Positions 33,968 to 43,167 are shown, counted from the stretch's first letter. The stretch is 53,855 nucleotides of DNA from JAYPHU01 sp038127535 (GCA_038127535.1 JAYPHU010000026.1:1-53855); one strand, 5' to 3'. Notes: generated from the letters alone by a model not told the origin. Numbers and translations are program-made.

Positions 33968-35032
33968 ATGGACACCTCGGCAACAAGCGCGGAAATCTCG
34001 GAAGATCGCGCCCAATATTATGCCCGCATCAACGAGCACGCCATGGCGCCCTTATGGGAAAATCTGCGCCATCTGCTGACCCCCGAACCGGCGGTCAAAT
34101 CAGTGCCACATTTTTGGGATTATAGTGAACTCCGGGAACTGTTGCTGGAATCAGCAAATGTTATTTCCGCGGCCGAAGCCGAACGCCGGGTCCTGATATT
34201 GGAAAATCCGGGCCTGCCGGGCAATTGCTCCATCACCGAAAGCCTCTACGGCGGCCTGCAGCTGATCATGCCGGGTGAAGTCGCGCCGGCGCACCGGCAT
34301 ACGCCGGCGGCATTGCGATTCATCATTGAAGGCAGCGGCGCATACACGGCCGTCGACGGCGAAAAAACCTATATGGAGCCGGGCGACTTTATCATCACGC
34401 CATCCTGGACCTGGCACGATCACGGCCATGAAGGCGAAATGCCGGTGGTCTGGCTTGACGGCCTGGATATTCCGTTGATCCGGACGGTCGGGTCGATCTT
34501 TGTCGAGCATTATCCGGATGAGCGCTTCCCGGAAGGCCCGCCGCCGGGCGACAGCCTGACCCGCTATGGCAATAACATGCGGCCGGTGGGCGTTATGCCG
34601 GAGGACTTGAACTCTCCGATCTTCAGCTATCCCTATGACCGGTCGCGCGAAACGCTGGAGACCCTCAGCAAGACCACCGATTTGGACCCCTACCACGGAC
34701 TGAAGCTGGAATATATCGACCCGACCTCGGGTGGCCCAGCGATGGCGACCATTTCGACCTTCCTTCAGATGCTGCCGAAAGGGTTTAAGTCCGAGACCTA
34801 TCAGTCGACGGAAAGCCTGATCTATTCCCCGGTCGAGGGCAGCGGCAAACTGGTGGTCGGCGAGGGCGACAAACAAGTCACCTACGATTGGACTGGGCAG
34901 GATATCATGGTGGTGCCGTGCTGGTATCCTCACCATTTCGAAGCGACGGAGGAATCTGTTGTTTTCTGTTTCTCCGACAAGGTTGTCCAGACCAAGCTGG
35001 GCGTTTGGCGGGAACGGCGCGGCAACGCATAA
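33968..35032 (+). CDS. Gentisate 1,2-dioxygenase-like bicupin
   Basis: A 354-residue bicupin that opens gentisate (2,5-dihydroxybenzoate) between C1 and C2 to maleylpyruvate using Fe(II) and O2. The N-terminal cupin holds the iron ligands: His109 and His111 in APAHRHTPAALRF and His150 or His152 in WTWHDHG. The family segments LYGGLQLIMPGEVAPAHRH, YMEPGDFIITP and VWLDGLDIPL are present. The C-terminal cupin (STESLIYSPVEGSGKLVVGE) lacks metal ligands, as usual. ATG at 33968 lies seven bases from GGAGGA. Relatives also cleave salicylate or 1-hydroxy-2-naphthoate. Maleylpyruvate isomerase is not in the window; an FAH-family hydrolase is, at 8564. Confidence 0.9.
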   Translation: MDTSATSAEISEDRAQYYARINEHAMAPLWENLRHLLTPEPAVKSVPHFWDYSELRELLLESANVISAAEAERRVLILENPGLPGNCSITESLYGGLQLIMPGEVAPAHRHTPAALRFIIEGSGAYTAVDGEKTYMEPGDFIITPSWTWHDHGHEGEMPVVWLDGLDIPLIRTVGSIFVEHYPDERFPEGPPPGDSLTRYGNNMRPVGVMPEDLNSPIFSYPYDRSRETLETLSKTTDLDPYHGLKLEYIDPTSGGPAMATISTFLQMLPKGFKSETYQSTESLIYSPVEGSGKLVVGEGDKQVTYDWTGQDIMVVPCWYPHHFEATEESVVFCFSDKVVQTKLGVWRERRGNA

Positions 35033-35115
35033 TCGAACAATCGGCCGGATGTTTGAGCGCGTGATAGAGACGCGAGCTTTGTCGACGGCTGGAAAAATAG
35101 ACAGAACTAAAATAG

Positions 35116-36708
35116 ATGGCCAAAGCTAAGAACATCCTCTTCATCATGTGCGACCAGCTGCGCCACGACTATCTGTCGTGCACCGGTCATGACCGGCTGG
35201 AAACGCCGAACATAGATGCATTGGCCGCCAAGGGCGTCATCTATTCCCAAGCCGTCTGTCAGGCGCCGATCTGCGGCGGCTCCCGGATGAATTTTTATAC
35301 CGGCCGGTACGCATTCTCGAATGGCGCGACCTGGAACGGCGTGCCGCTCAGCGCCTATGAAAAGACCATCGGCGACTACCTGCGACCCCTCGGCTATCGG
35401 GTGACGCTGGTGGGCAAGACCCACATGGTGGCCGACCGGGAAGGCATGGCGCGGATGGGGATCGATCCCCGCTCCGATCTCGGCATCCGGGTCAGTGAAT
35501 GCGGCTTCGAGCCTTACGAGCGGGATGACGGACTTTGGGGCAACGACGACTTCCTGCCGCCGGATGATCTTGCTTACAACCAATATCTCCGGTCCAAGGG
35601 CTATGATAGCCAGAACCCGTGGCACGATTTCGCGAACTCGGGCGAAGGACCGGACGGCGAAATTAAGTCAGGCTGGTTCTTGAGAAATTCTCATCTGCCG
35701 GCGCGCGTGAAGGAAGAAGATTCCGAGACCGCCTATATGACCAACCGCGCCATGGACTTTATTTCGGAAGCCGGTGATGGCCCATGGTGCCTGCATCTCA
35801 GCTACATCAAGCCCCACTGGCCGTATATCGCACCGGCCCCTTATCACAACATGTATGACCACAACGACATCAAGCCGGTGAACAAAAGCCCGCGGGAACG
35901 TGAGAATCCGCATCCCGTGTCGGCCCTATACTATGAGAGAGAAGATAGCGAATCCTTCTCTCAGGACGACATTCGAGCCAACGTGATTCCCGCCTACATG
36001 GGACTCATCAAGCAGATCGACGACCATATGGGCCGGCTGTTCAAATTCCTGGAGGAACAAGGCCGGATGGACGACACGATGATCGTGTTTACCTCCGACC
36101 ACGGCGACTATCTGGGTGATCATTGGCTGGGCGAGAAAGAACTGTTCCACGAAGAGAGCGTTCGCATTCCGTTTATCGTCTATGACCCAAGTTCGGACTC
36201 GGACGCCACGCGGGGGACAGTCGACGACCGGCTGATCGAATCCATCGATCTGTTGCCAACCATGATCGAAGTGGCCGGCGGGAAGGTACCGGATCATGTC
36301 CTCGAGGGACGCTCGTTCCTGCCGTTGCTGCACGGTGAACAGCCGGAGGATTGGCGTAAGTATGCGATTAGCGAAAGCGAATATGCAGCCCGGATTAAAT
36401 TCTGGGAGCTGGGGATCAAAGGGCACGAGGCGCGCGCGACCATGGTGCGGACCCACGACTGGAAGTTCATCTTCCATGAGAAGTTCCGCCCGGAGCTGTT
36501 CGATCTGAAGAACGATCCGAAGGAACTCAATGATCTGGGTGAAGACCCGGCGTATGAGAGCTTACGGCAGGAAATGCGCGACATGATGTTCGAGAGCCTA
36601 CGCTATCGTCGGACCCGCACAACAGCCGATGATGAGGACTTGAAAGCGATGGTCGATCGATCTTTGGGCCGTCGCGACAAACGCGCAGTCTGGATCGGCG
36701 TTTGGTGA
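35116..36708 (+). CDS. Sulfatase-like hydrolase with an atypical active-site motif
   Basis: A 530-residue alkaline-phosphatase-fold hydrolase of the arylsulfatase/choline-sulfatase/phosphonate monoester hydrolase group. It starts KNILFIMCDQLRHDYL (metal-binding Asp13) and has TPNIDALAAKGV. The formylglycine site is CGGSRMNFYTGRY: Cys53 and Arg57 are in place, but the Pro/Ala usually two after the Cys is Gly55. Later metal ligands are in FTSDHGDYLGDHWLGEKE. There is no signal peptide, so it is cytoplasmic. It sits 83 bp after the gentisate dioxygenase on the same strand, which suggests removal of sulfate or a related ester from an aromatic. The ribosome binding site is weak. Confidence 0.85.
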   Translation: MAKAKNILFIMCDQLRHDYLSCTGHDRLETPNIDALAAKGVIYSQAVCQAPICGGSRMNFYTGRYAFSNGATWNGVPLSAYEKTIGDYLRPLGYRVTLVGKTHMVADREGMARMGIDPRSDLGIRVSECGFEPYERDDGLWGNDDFLPPDDLAYNQYLRSKGYDSQNPWHDFANSGEGPDGEIKSGWFLRNSHLPARVKEEDSETAYMTNRAMDFISEAGDGPWCLHLSYIKPHWPYIAPAPYHNMYDHNDIKPVNKSPRERENPHPVSALYYEREDSESFSQDDIRANVIPAYMGLIKQIDDHMGRLFKFLEEQGRMDDTMIVFTSDHGDYLGDHWLGEKELFHEESVRIPFIVYDPSSDSDATRGTVDDRLIESIDLLPTMIEVAGGKVPDHVLEGRSFLPLLHGEQPEDWRKYAISESEYAARIKFWELGIKGHEARATMVRTHDWKFIFHEKFRPELFDLKNDPKELNDLGEDPAYESLRQEMRDMMFESLRYRRTRTTADDEDLKAMVDRSLGRRDKRAVWIGVW

Positions 36709-36806
36709 TTTTCGGCCCTCCAGAGGGGGCAGAGTATAAGACTCCTTGCTTTTAATACCGTTTAACCCCATGATTCTGGCTGAGTTTCGTTCGAATTGGG
36801 ATTAAG

Positions 36807-37406
36807 ATGAGTAAAAAACTAATTGTCGGCATGACAGGCGCCAGCGGGTCAATCTTCGGCATCCGGCTGCTGGAGGCGCTCGCCGATACGGATGTGGAAA
36901 CCCATGTAGTGGTGAGCAAATGGGCTCAGCGCACAATGGAACACGAAACCGGGTTGAAGCTGGATTATCTCAAAGACCTTGCGAACGAGTATTACGGACC
37001 CGGCGACATGGGCGCCAAAGTGTCTTCTGGCTCATTCCTGACTGAAGGTATGGTGATCTGCCCCTGCTCCGCCCGCTCCGTCGCGGCAATCGCCAATGGC
37101 TTCGGCGAGCATCTGGTGCATCGCGCTGCAGACGTCATCCTCAAGGAACGCCGGTCATTGGTTCTGGTCGTGCGGGAAACACCGCTTAACGACATTCACC
37201 TAGAGAACATGCTGAAACTGTCGCGGATGGGGGTCACCATGTTGCCGCCCATGCCGGCTTTCTACAATCATCCGCAAACAATCGACGACGTGGTTAACCA
37301 CATTGTGGTCCGAATTCTGGATCAATTCGGGATAGAGACGGATTTCGCCAAACGTTGGGAAGGCGATATGAAGAACGTGTCCCAGACGGTCCATCGGGTG
37401 AAGTAG
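36807..37406 (+). CDS. ubiX: UbiX-family flavin prenyltransferase
   Basis: A 199-residue flavoprotein that prenylates FMN to give prFMN, the cofactor of UbiD-type decarboxylases. It shows the FMN-binding start IVGMTGASGSIFGIRLLEAL, then VICPCSARSVAAIANGFGEH, HRAADVILKERRSLVLVVRE and MLPPMPAFYNHP. Length is normal. It follows the sulfatase by 98 bp and is convergent with the response-regulator gene (5 bp). No UbiD homologue is in the window, so its client may be encoded elsewhere or it may serve ubiquinone synthesis. Confidence 0.92.
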   Translation: MSKKLIVGMTGASGSIFGIRLLEALADTDVETHVVVSKWAQRTMEHETGLKLDYLKDLANEYYGPGDMGAKVSSGSFLTEGMVICPCSARSVAAIANGFGEHLVHRAADVILKERRSLVLVVRETPLNDIHLENMLKLSRMGVTMLPPMPAFYNHPQTIDDVVNHIVVRILDQFGIETDFAKRWEGDMKNVSQTVHRVK

Positions 37407-37411
37407 CGCCC

Positions 37412-38038
37412 TTACGCGCTCTCCATCGATTTTTCGACGATTGTCACCATCTTGATCAGATTGGCCAGAGAGGAGGCTTCCATCTTCTCTATCATCTTGG
37501 CGCGATGAAACTCGATGGTTTTCTCACTTGGTTCGAAATCGCGGGCGATTATTTTATTGGATTTTCTGCCGACGACCCCGTCCATCACTTCCCGTTCGCG
37601 GGCGGTCAACCCGGACAACCGGTTTTTTATCTCATCGATCCGGATTTTCTCGCTCGCGCGCTCACGGTCATAGCGGATGGCGTTCTGCACCAAATCCAAT
37701 AAAACCTGATCATTGAACGGCTTTTCCACGAAGTCGAAAGCGACGGCCTTCATGGCGCGCACAGCCCAATGAACGTCGCCGTGCCCGGTCAGGAAAACCA
37801 CCGGTAGGGCGGAGCCCATGTTCTCCAGCTCCTCGAACACGTCGATACCGCTCATTCCCGGCATCCGAATATCCAGGATCAGGCACCCGGCGTCGGATGG
37901 CGCGTCGCTGTCGAGGAACTCCATTCCCGAGGCAAAGGACTTCACCGGCAGATTTACGGATTCGACCAGCCATTGCAGCGAATCCCGCACCGCCGGATCG
38001 TCGTCCACAATATAAACCTTTGGCTTGTCAGACCCCAT
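37412..38038 (-). CDS. FixJ/TodT-type response regulator
   Basis: A 208-residue two-domain regulator. The receiver domain has VYIVDDDPAVRDSLQ, the phospho-acceptor Asp56 in CLILDIRMPGMSG, Thr84 in FLTGHGD and Lys106 in FVEKPF. The C-terminal LuxR-type helix-turn-helix (about 140-205) starts LTAREREVMDGVV and has SEKTIEFHRAKMIEKM. It overlaps by 11 bp the end of a truncated sensor kinase gene, its likely former partner. With the kinase damaged, its signal would have to come from elsewhere. Confidence 0.92.
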   Translation of the reverse strand: MGSDKPKVYIVDDDPAVRDSLQWLVESVNLPVKSFASGMEFLDSDAPSDAGCLILDIRMPGMSGIDVFEELENMGSALPVVFLTGHGDVHWAVRAMKAVAFDFVEKPFNDQVLLDLVQNAIRYDRERASEKIRIDEIKNRLSGLTAREREVMDGVVGRKSNKIIARDFEPSEKTIEFHRAKMIEKMEASSLANLIKMVTIVEKSMESA

Positions 38039-38369
38039 CTCGCATTCCTTTCAGTCCAGGCAAGGCGCATTCAAATCGCACGCCGCCGCTGTTTAGAGCT
38101 TTATGGTATAGATGACCGTTCTGTACTTCGGTAATCGACCGGTAGATCGGCAGCCCCATACCCAGCCCATTTTCCTTTGTCGTAAAAAACGGATCGAACG
38201 CCTTGTCCTCAATCGAATTCCCCATTCCCGGGCCGTTGTCTTCAACAGATATTTTGACGAACCCCTCCTCATCGCTCTCCGTTTGGATGTGCAACCGGGA
38301 TCCATTTCTCTTTGCCGCGCTCATGGCCTCTACGCCGTTACGGGCAAGATTGATGATGAGCTGCTGAAG
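38028..38369 (-). pseudogene. C-terminal fragment of a sensor histidine kinase
   Basis: The ATP-binding half of a kinase is intact: N box LQQLIINLARNGVEAM, G1 VEDNGPGMG, F box FDPFFTTKENG and G2 GLGMGLPIYRSITE. A TAG stop (38372-38370) immediately precedes LQQ. Upstream of it no kinase sequence (sensor, PAS, His box) is found; instead the plus strand encodes a VOC-family protein. The dimerisation and phospho-acceptor region is therefore missing. It overlaps the response regulator start, the arrangement of a normal kinase-regulator operon. Either a rearrangement or an assembly join cut the gene. Confidence 0.8.
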
Positions 38370-38681
38370 CTACACGGAGTCGCCTTTGACCGGCGGGAGA
38401 TCGGCGGCGGACGCACAGCACTTCACTTCGGATCCCAGAAAATCAACCTACATCCGGCTACCGAGCCGATGAGACCCCACGCCATCCATCCTACACCCGG
38501 GTCAGCCAACTTGCGCTTCCTTACCGACACGCCGCTTCCAGAAGCAGTGGAAAATTTGAAATCGAACGGCATATCCGTCTCGGACGCCCCGGTCGAAAGA
38601 ACCGGCGCGACCGGAAATCTACTATCGATTTACGTGCGCGACCCGGACGGCAATTTAATAGAGATTTCTAATTCCGTTTGA
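38370..38681 (+). pseudogene. VOC (glyoxalase/dioxygenase-fold) protein lacking its N-terminus
   Basis: About 103 codons give a typical VOC segment: LHGVAFDRREIGGGRTALHF, QKINLHPA, GSANLRFLTDTPLPEAVENL and a perfect C-terminal YVRDPDGNLIEISNSV. The first roughly 25 residues of such proteins (the first strand and the metal-ligand His in DHxVLxV) are missing. The open frame upstream of 38370 is only the antisense of the kinase fragment. There is no plausible start codon of its own. The boundary coincides with the kinase break to within a few bases. Confidence 0.75.
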
Positions 38682-38747
38682 CCCAGGCGGCGGCAACTCA
38701 GCTGTCATATTCGCCGAATTTGATTTGGTGATATCTACAAAGAATTA

Positions 38748-38777
38748 TTGGCGATATGGCGGGTATCTTGTTATTAT
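38748..38777 (+). promoter_or_regulatory. Probable sigma-70 promoter for the TRAP operon
   Basis: TTGGCG (38748-38753) and TATTAT (38772-38777) are spaced 18 bp apart, 84 bp before the ATG of the substrate-binding protein, in an AT-rich gap of 180 bp. Placed by pattern only. Confidence 0.45.
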
Positions 38778-38861
38778 ACGGTACAAGTTAAGCTGTTCAT
38801 AGTGTTAACGAAAATCGCCGGCGCGTTCAGCCGGTATGCTTTATCAACCGGGAGACATCTA

Positions 38862-39878
38862 ATGACTCGTTTTTCCAAACTCGCATTGCTTTCTGGCGCG
38901 GCTGTGCTGGCGGGCTCCATGGCCGCCGGTCCGGCGTCCGCTCAAGAAGTGACCCTGAAATTCGCCAACTGGCTGCCGCCGGTCCATCACTGGACCAAGA
39001 CGGCCCGCAACTTCTCCGACTCCATTGAAAAGGCGTCTGGCGGCAAGGTTAAAATTACCCTCGACAAATCCGCGCTGGCCAAACCTCCGGGACAGTACAA
39101 GCTGGCCACCAGCGGTGTCCGGGACCTGGTGATGCACGTGGCCGCTTACACGGCCGGTCAGTTCCTGTTTTATCGCATGGCTGAAATTCCCTTCGCCACG
39201 CCGAATGCGGCGACCGGCAGTGAGGGCTTCCACAAATGGTATGTGAAGCACGGCTTCGACAAGAAGGAATTCAAAGGCGCCCGCCTGGTTTCCGCCTTTG
39301 TGCATGGCCCCGGTCTGCTGCACAGCAAGAAGGAAATCAAAACCATTGAAGACATCAAAGGCGTCAAGATTCGCGTTGGCGGCGGCGGCGTGCTGATGGC
39401 TGAAAAGCTGGGAGCGGTCCCTGTTGCCATGTCGGCTACCAAAGCGCACGAAAGCCTGCAGCGCGGCACCACCGACGCTGCGTTCTTCCCGTTTGAAGCG
39501 GTTCATGGTTTCAAGCTGACCAAGCTGGTTAAGTATCATCTGGAAGTGCCGGGCGGTCTTTACACTACCCCGTTCATGGTCGCCATGAGCGACAAAGCGT
39601 GGGACGGACTGCCGGCTGACGCCCGCCGGGCGTTCGAAACCGCTGGCGGCGCTGCCGGCGCCAAGTTGATCGGCCAACACTGGGATGCCGCTGACGAAGT
39701 CGGCCGCAAGGGCGCTATCGCCGCAGGTAACAAAATCCAAACGATCTCTGCGGCTGAGAAAGAGCGCTGGTCCAAGGCGATCAAAGTGATCACCGACGAG
39801 TGGATCGCCAAGGCGAACAAAGCCGGCGAAAACGGCCAAGCTTTGGTCGACGATCTGCGTAAAATGATGGGTGGCTAA
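38862..39878 (+). CDS. TRAP transporter substrate-binding protein, DctP family
   Basis: A 338-residue periplasmic receptor. The start at 38862 follows GGGAG and gives a clean Sec signal peptide (MTRFSKLALLSGAAVLAGSM, ending PASAQ). The mature protein begins EVTLKFANWLPPVHHWTKTA with family features FADSIEKASGGKVKITL-like (here FSDSIEKASGGKVKI), KTIEDIKGVKIRVGGGG (ligand-binding Arg) and TPFMVAMSDKAWDGLPADARR. It captures a carboxylate or similar ligand and hands it to the DctQM membrane pair encoded directly downstream (8-bp overlap if GTG is used). Ligand unknown. Confidence 0.92.
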   Translation: MTRFSKLALLSGAAVLAGSMAAGPASAQEVTLKFANWLPPVHHWTKTARNFSDSIEKASGGKVKITLDKSALAKPPGQYKLATSGVRDLVMHVAAYTAGQFLFYRMAEIPFATPNAATGSEGFHKWYVKHGFDKKEFKGARLVSAFVHGPGLLHSKKEIKTIEDIKGVKIRVGGGGVLMAEKLGAVPVAMSATKAHESLQRGTTDAAFFPFEAVHGFKLTKLVKYHLEVPGGLYTTPFMVAMSDKAWDGLPADARRAFETAGGAAGAKLIGQHWDAADEVGRKGAIAAGNKIQTISAAEKERWSKAIKVITDEWIAKANKAGENGQALVDDLRKMMGG

Positions 39879-40428
39879 TCAGCCAACAATGGATGAAAAG
39901 TCTCAACATCCACTAACGAACCTAAGCGAGCGAGTCACATTGTGGCTCGCTCGAGCGGGTTCTTTCGGCCTGGCTCTGATGATGTTCCTCACATTGTTCG
40001 ACGTCATCGGAAGGTCATTTGATCATCCCATCACCGGCACCGTCGAGGTGACCGAGTTGATCATGGGGATGATGATCTATCTGGGCGTAGGCTATGCCAC
40101 ATTCTGGAAAAGCCATATACGGGTTGACATCCTGATCATGAATTTCAGCCCCCGAGTTCAGGCGTGGCTTGATTTCTTCACTGGCCTCGTCGGCCTGGGC
40201 ATTACATTCCTAATCAGCTGGCAACTGTTCAATCAGGCCGCGTCGAAAATGACTAATGGCGAGACCACCCAGATTTGGGAATTGGCTCTTTGGCCCTATG
40301 CCTACATCATGGCGGCCGCCAGCATTCTAATGGTGACCTCACTTATTCTTCATATTGTCGTAAGCGCACGGGTTGCCTTAGGCATCGACAGCGCCGAGGG
40401 ATATGTGAGCGACACGCCTGTCGCTTAA
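39871..40428 (+). CDS. TRAP transporter small permease, DctQ family
   Basis: A 185-residue protein with four membrane segments and the DctQ pattern (LFDVIGRSFDHPITGTVEVT, WKSHIRVDIL). The GTG at 39871 overlaps the upstream stop; the ATG at 39889 would shorten it by 6 residues and cannot be excluded. It pairs with the DctM subunit 13 bp downstream. Confidence 0.87.
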   Translation: MANQPTMDEKSQHPLTNLSERVTLWLARAGSFGLALMMFLTLFDVIGRSFDHPITGTVEVTELIMGMMIYLGVGYATFWKSHIRVDILIMNFSPRVQAWLDFFTGLVGLGITFLISWQLFNQAASKMTNGETTQIWELALWPYAYIMAAASILMVTSLILHIVVSARVALGIDSAEGYVSDTPVA

Positions 40429-40441
40429 AAGTATAGTCGTC

Positions 40442-41767
40442 ATGGATCCTATTACCCTTTCCATCATTGTCATGTTGGCCCTCTTCGCTCTATTGGCGAT
40501 TGGCCTGCCTATCGGGTTTTCCATGGCAGTCACCGGGTTTGTCGGCAGCACCATCCTACTGGAAGAACTTGGCCCATCGCTCTCCCTTTTGGGGCAGACG
40601 GCCTACGAAACCACCATTACCTATAACCTGAGCGTGGTGCCCCTATTCATTCTGATGGGCTACTTCGCCAGTAATTCAGGCCTCAGCGAGTCCTTGTTCA
40701 GAGCCTGCAACACCTGGCTTGGCCACCGCCGGGGCGGCTTGGGCCTCGCGACCATCGGGGGCTGCGGCGCGTTTGCCGCGGTCTGTGGCTCCAGTCTGGC
40801 GACCGCCGCCACCATGACACAGGTGGCGCTACCGGAAATGAAACGTTTTAACTATGCCGACAGCCTGGCAACCGGCACTATTGCCGCCGGCGGCACGATC
40901 GGCATTCTGATCCCGCCGAGCGTGATCCTGGTGCTCTACGGCATCCTGACCGAGACAAATATCGGCGATCTGTTCCTGGCCGGGTTCATCCCCGGTATTT
41001 TGACTGTTGTCTTCTTCATGGCCACCATTTCGATCATCACCCGGATCTATCCCGACATGGGCCCGAGGGGCGATAAGTCGACCGGCCGGGAAAAGCTCGC
41101 CGCGTTCAAAGGCGTGTGGGGCACTATCGTACTGTTCCTGGTGGTCATCGGCGGCATTTACCTCGGCATTTTCTCCCCGGAGGAAGCCGCCGGCATCGGC
41201 GCATCGGGCGCGCTGGCCTTGGCCCTGATCGCTCGGACCATGACCTGGGCGGTGTTCATGAACTGTCTGATGGAAACGGTCCGCACCTCCGCAATGATCT
41301 TCACCATCCTGATCGGCGCCATCCTGTTTAATAACTTCCTAGTGCTCAGCGCTGTGCCCGACGCTATCGGCGAATGGATCGGCGGCCTGCCCTTCTCCAA
41401 CACGGTGATCATGCTGATCATCCTGCTGATCTACCTGATCATGGGCTGCGCGTTGGACTCTCTGGCGATGATCCTGCTGACTATCCCGATCTTTTTCCCC
41501 GTGGTGGCCGGCCTGGGCTTTGATCCTATCTGGTTCGGCATCATCGTGGTGATGGTGGTGGAGTTGGGCCTGATCACGCCGCCCATTGGGATGAATGTAT
41601 TCATCATAAAAGGCATGGCGACCGAAGTGCCGCTTGGCAGTATCTATAAGGGCGTTCTGCCGTTCGTGATTGCGCAAATTCTGCTGATCAGCTTGATTGT
41701 CATCTTCCCGGACATCGCGACCTGGCTGCCGAGCACGGCTCAGGACATCCAGGCTTTCTTCAAGTAG
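40442..41767 (+). CDS. TRAP transporter large permease, DctM family
   Basis: A 441-residue polytopic protein with 12 or so membrane segments that drives sodium- or proton-coupled uptake. It shows family marks GLPIGFSMAVTGFVG, LSVVPLFILMGYFA, GGCGAFAAVCGSSLATAATM, GGTIGILIPPSVILVLYGIL and ELGLITPPIGMNVFIIKGMA. It is the last gene of this dctPQM-type operon. It is paralogous to the DctM at 50430. Confidence 0.93.
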   Translation: MDPITLSIIVMLALFALLAIGLPIGFSMAVTGFVGSTILLEELGPSLSLLGQTAYETTITYNLSVVPLFILMGYFASNSGLSESLFRACNTWLGHRRGGLGLATIGGCGAFAAVCGSSLATAATMTQVALPEMKRFNYADSLATGTIAAGGTIGILIPPSVILVLYGILTETNIGDLFLAGFIPGILTVVFFMATISIITRIYPDMGPRGDKSTGREKLAAFKGVWGTIVLFLVVIGGIYLGIFSPEEAAGIGASGALALALIARTMTWAVFMNCLMETVRTSAMIFTILIGAILFNNFLVLSAVPDAIGEWIGGLPFSNTVIMLIILLIYLIMGCALDSLAMILLTIPIFFPVVAGLGFDPIWFGIIVVMVVELGLITPPIGMNVFIIKGMATEVPLGSIYKGVLPFVIAQILLISLIVIFPDIATWLPSTAQDIQAFFK

Positions 41768-41844
41768 ATCCACCACCGCACGTTAAGCGAATATTACGGG
41801 CCTCGGACCTATAGCCAGAGCAGACTGTACGTTCGGAGGTTCCT

Positions 41845-43167
41845 ATACAAAAGCTGACCGACCCGCAATTCCTTCAGGGAGGCTCTCTGGCCGCCGAAGA
41901 CTGGCTTTTCTCCGAGGCGCTGGCTTTAAGCTCGCTCGGCCAGATTGTGGTGATCGCCGGCGCGTTTTTCGTTGCCTGGGCGTTGCGCGGACGGGCTAAA
42001 GCCCTGCTGAGGAAGTCGAACCGCTGGAAAGTCGTGGACAGTCTGATCACCAAGGTTGCGGATACATTGGCCTTGGTCACCCTTCCCTTCCTGTGGCTGG
42101 TTATTCAGTATCTTTCCGGACTAATCGCCGCCTTCGCCGACTGGCCACACCACCTGATCACCATCACCGTCAGCCTGTTGACCGCCTGGATTATTATCGG
42201 CCTCGCCACCATTTTAATCCGCGACAAAACCTGGTCCAAGACGCTTACGATTGTGACCTAGGCCATCCCGGCGTTAAATATCGTCAATCTTCTGGACCCG
42301 ACCATCGCCTTCCTCGACAGCCTGGACATGACCCTGGGCGAGTTGCGCGTTTCGGCCCTTATGGTGATCAAGGGTATGATATCCCTGGCGGTGCTCCTTT
42401 GGTTGGCGACCCTCTCGTCCCGCCTGGTGGAACAACGCATCCACTCCATGCCGAACCTAACCCCCTCCATGCCGGTACTGTGCACCAAAATCCTGAAGAT
42501 CGTTCTGCTGATAATCGCCATCGTCGCGGTCCTAAGCATCATCGGCATCGATCTAACCGCCTTCGCGGTGTTTTCGGGCGCTCTCAGCGTGGATGTCGGT
42601 CTCGGCCTGCAGAAGTCCATCTCGAATCTGTTCACCGGGATGATGATCCTGATGGACGAGTCCATCAAACCCGGAGATGTGATCGAGGTCAGGCAGACCT
42701 ATGGCACCATCACGGCCCTCGGCGGACGGTATGTTTCTGTGATGACCCGGGACGGGATAGAGCACATTATCCTGAACGAATCGATTATTTCCCAGACTGT
42801 CACGAACTGGACCCGGTCCAACAGCAACATCCGCATCCGTCTGCCCATCGAGGTCGACTACAAAACGGACCTCATCCGGGCGATCGAGGTGGCGGTGGAG
42901 GCCGCCAAGAAGATTGACCGAATCCTCGAAACGCCTGATCCCTATTGTCTGCTTCGCGGCTTCGGCGATAGTTCGATCGATCTGGAGCTAAGAGTCTGGA
43001 TCAGCGACCCCCACAACGGCGTCGCCAACGTCTCCAGCGAGGTGCTGTTCGAGGTCTGGAGAGCGTTCAAGGAGTCCGGCATTGAAATGCCGTTCCCGCA
43101 ACGGGACATCCATATTAAGTCCGGCGGGATTGACCCCTCCGGCCAGATTATCGTCGAAGCTGCCTAA
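41845..43167 (+). pseudogene. MscS-family mechanosensitive channel gene interrupted by an amber codon
   Basis: One reading frame runs from about 41845 to 43167 (441 codons) with a single TAG at 42259-42261 (codon 139). The residues around it, IVT*AIPALNIVNLLDPT, strongly suggest an original Trp (TGG). The upstream part has three or four membrane segments. Downstream is the MscS core: GALSVDVGLGLQKSISNLFT, DESIKPGDVIEV, TRDGIEHIILNESIISQTV and a beta/alpha cytosolic domain. A GGAGG ribosome binding site (41835-41839) is followed at the right distance by ATA (41845), not ATG; the next in-frame start is GTG 41947. The downstream half could be made from an internal start. Otherwise the gene is dead or carries sequence errors. 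Confidence 0.8.

Noticed and set aside
38112..38681. A single 189-codon plus-strand open frame ending in a VOC domain
   Set aside because: Its first 86 codons are the exact antisense of the histidine-kinase ATPase domain and show no VOC features; only codons from about 38370 are VOC-like. Annotated as a fragment instead.
42093..42917. 274-codon open frame in another frame over the MscS gene
   Set aside because: Pro/Arg/His-rich with no family features, whereas the annotated frame encodes clear MscS motifs on both sides of the stop.
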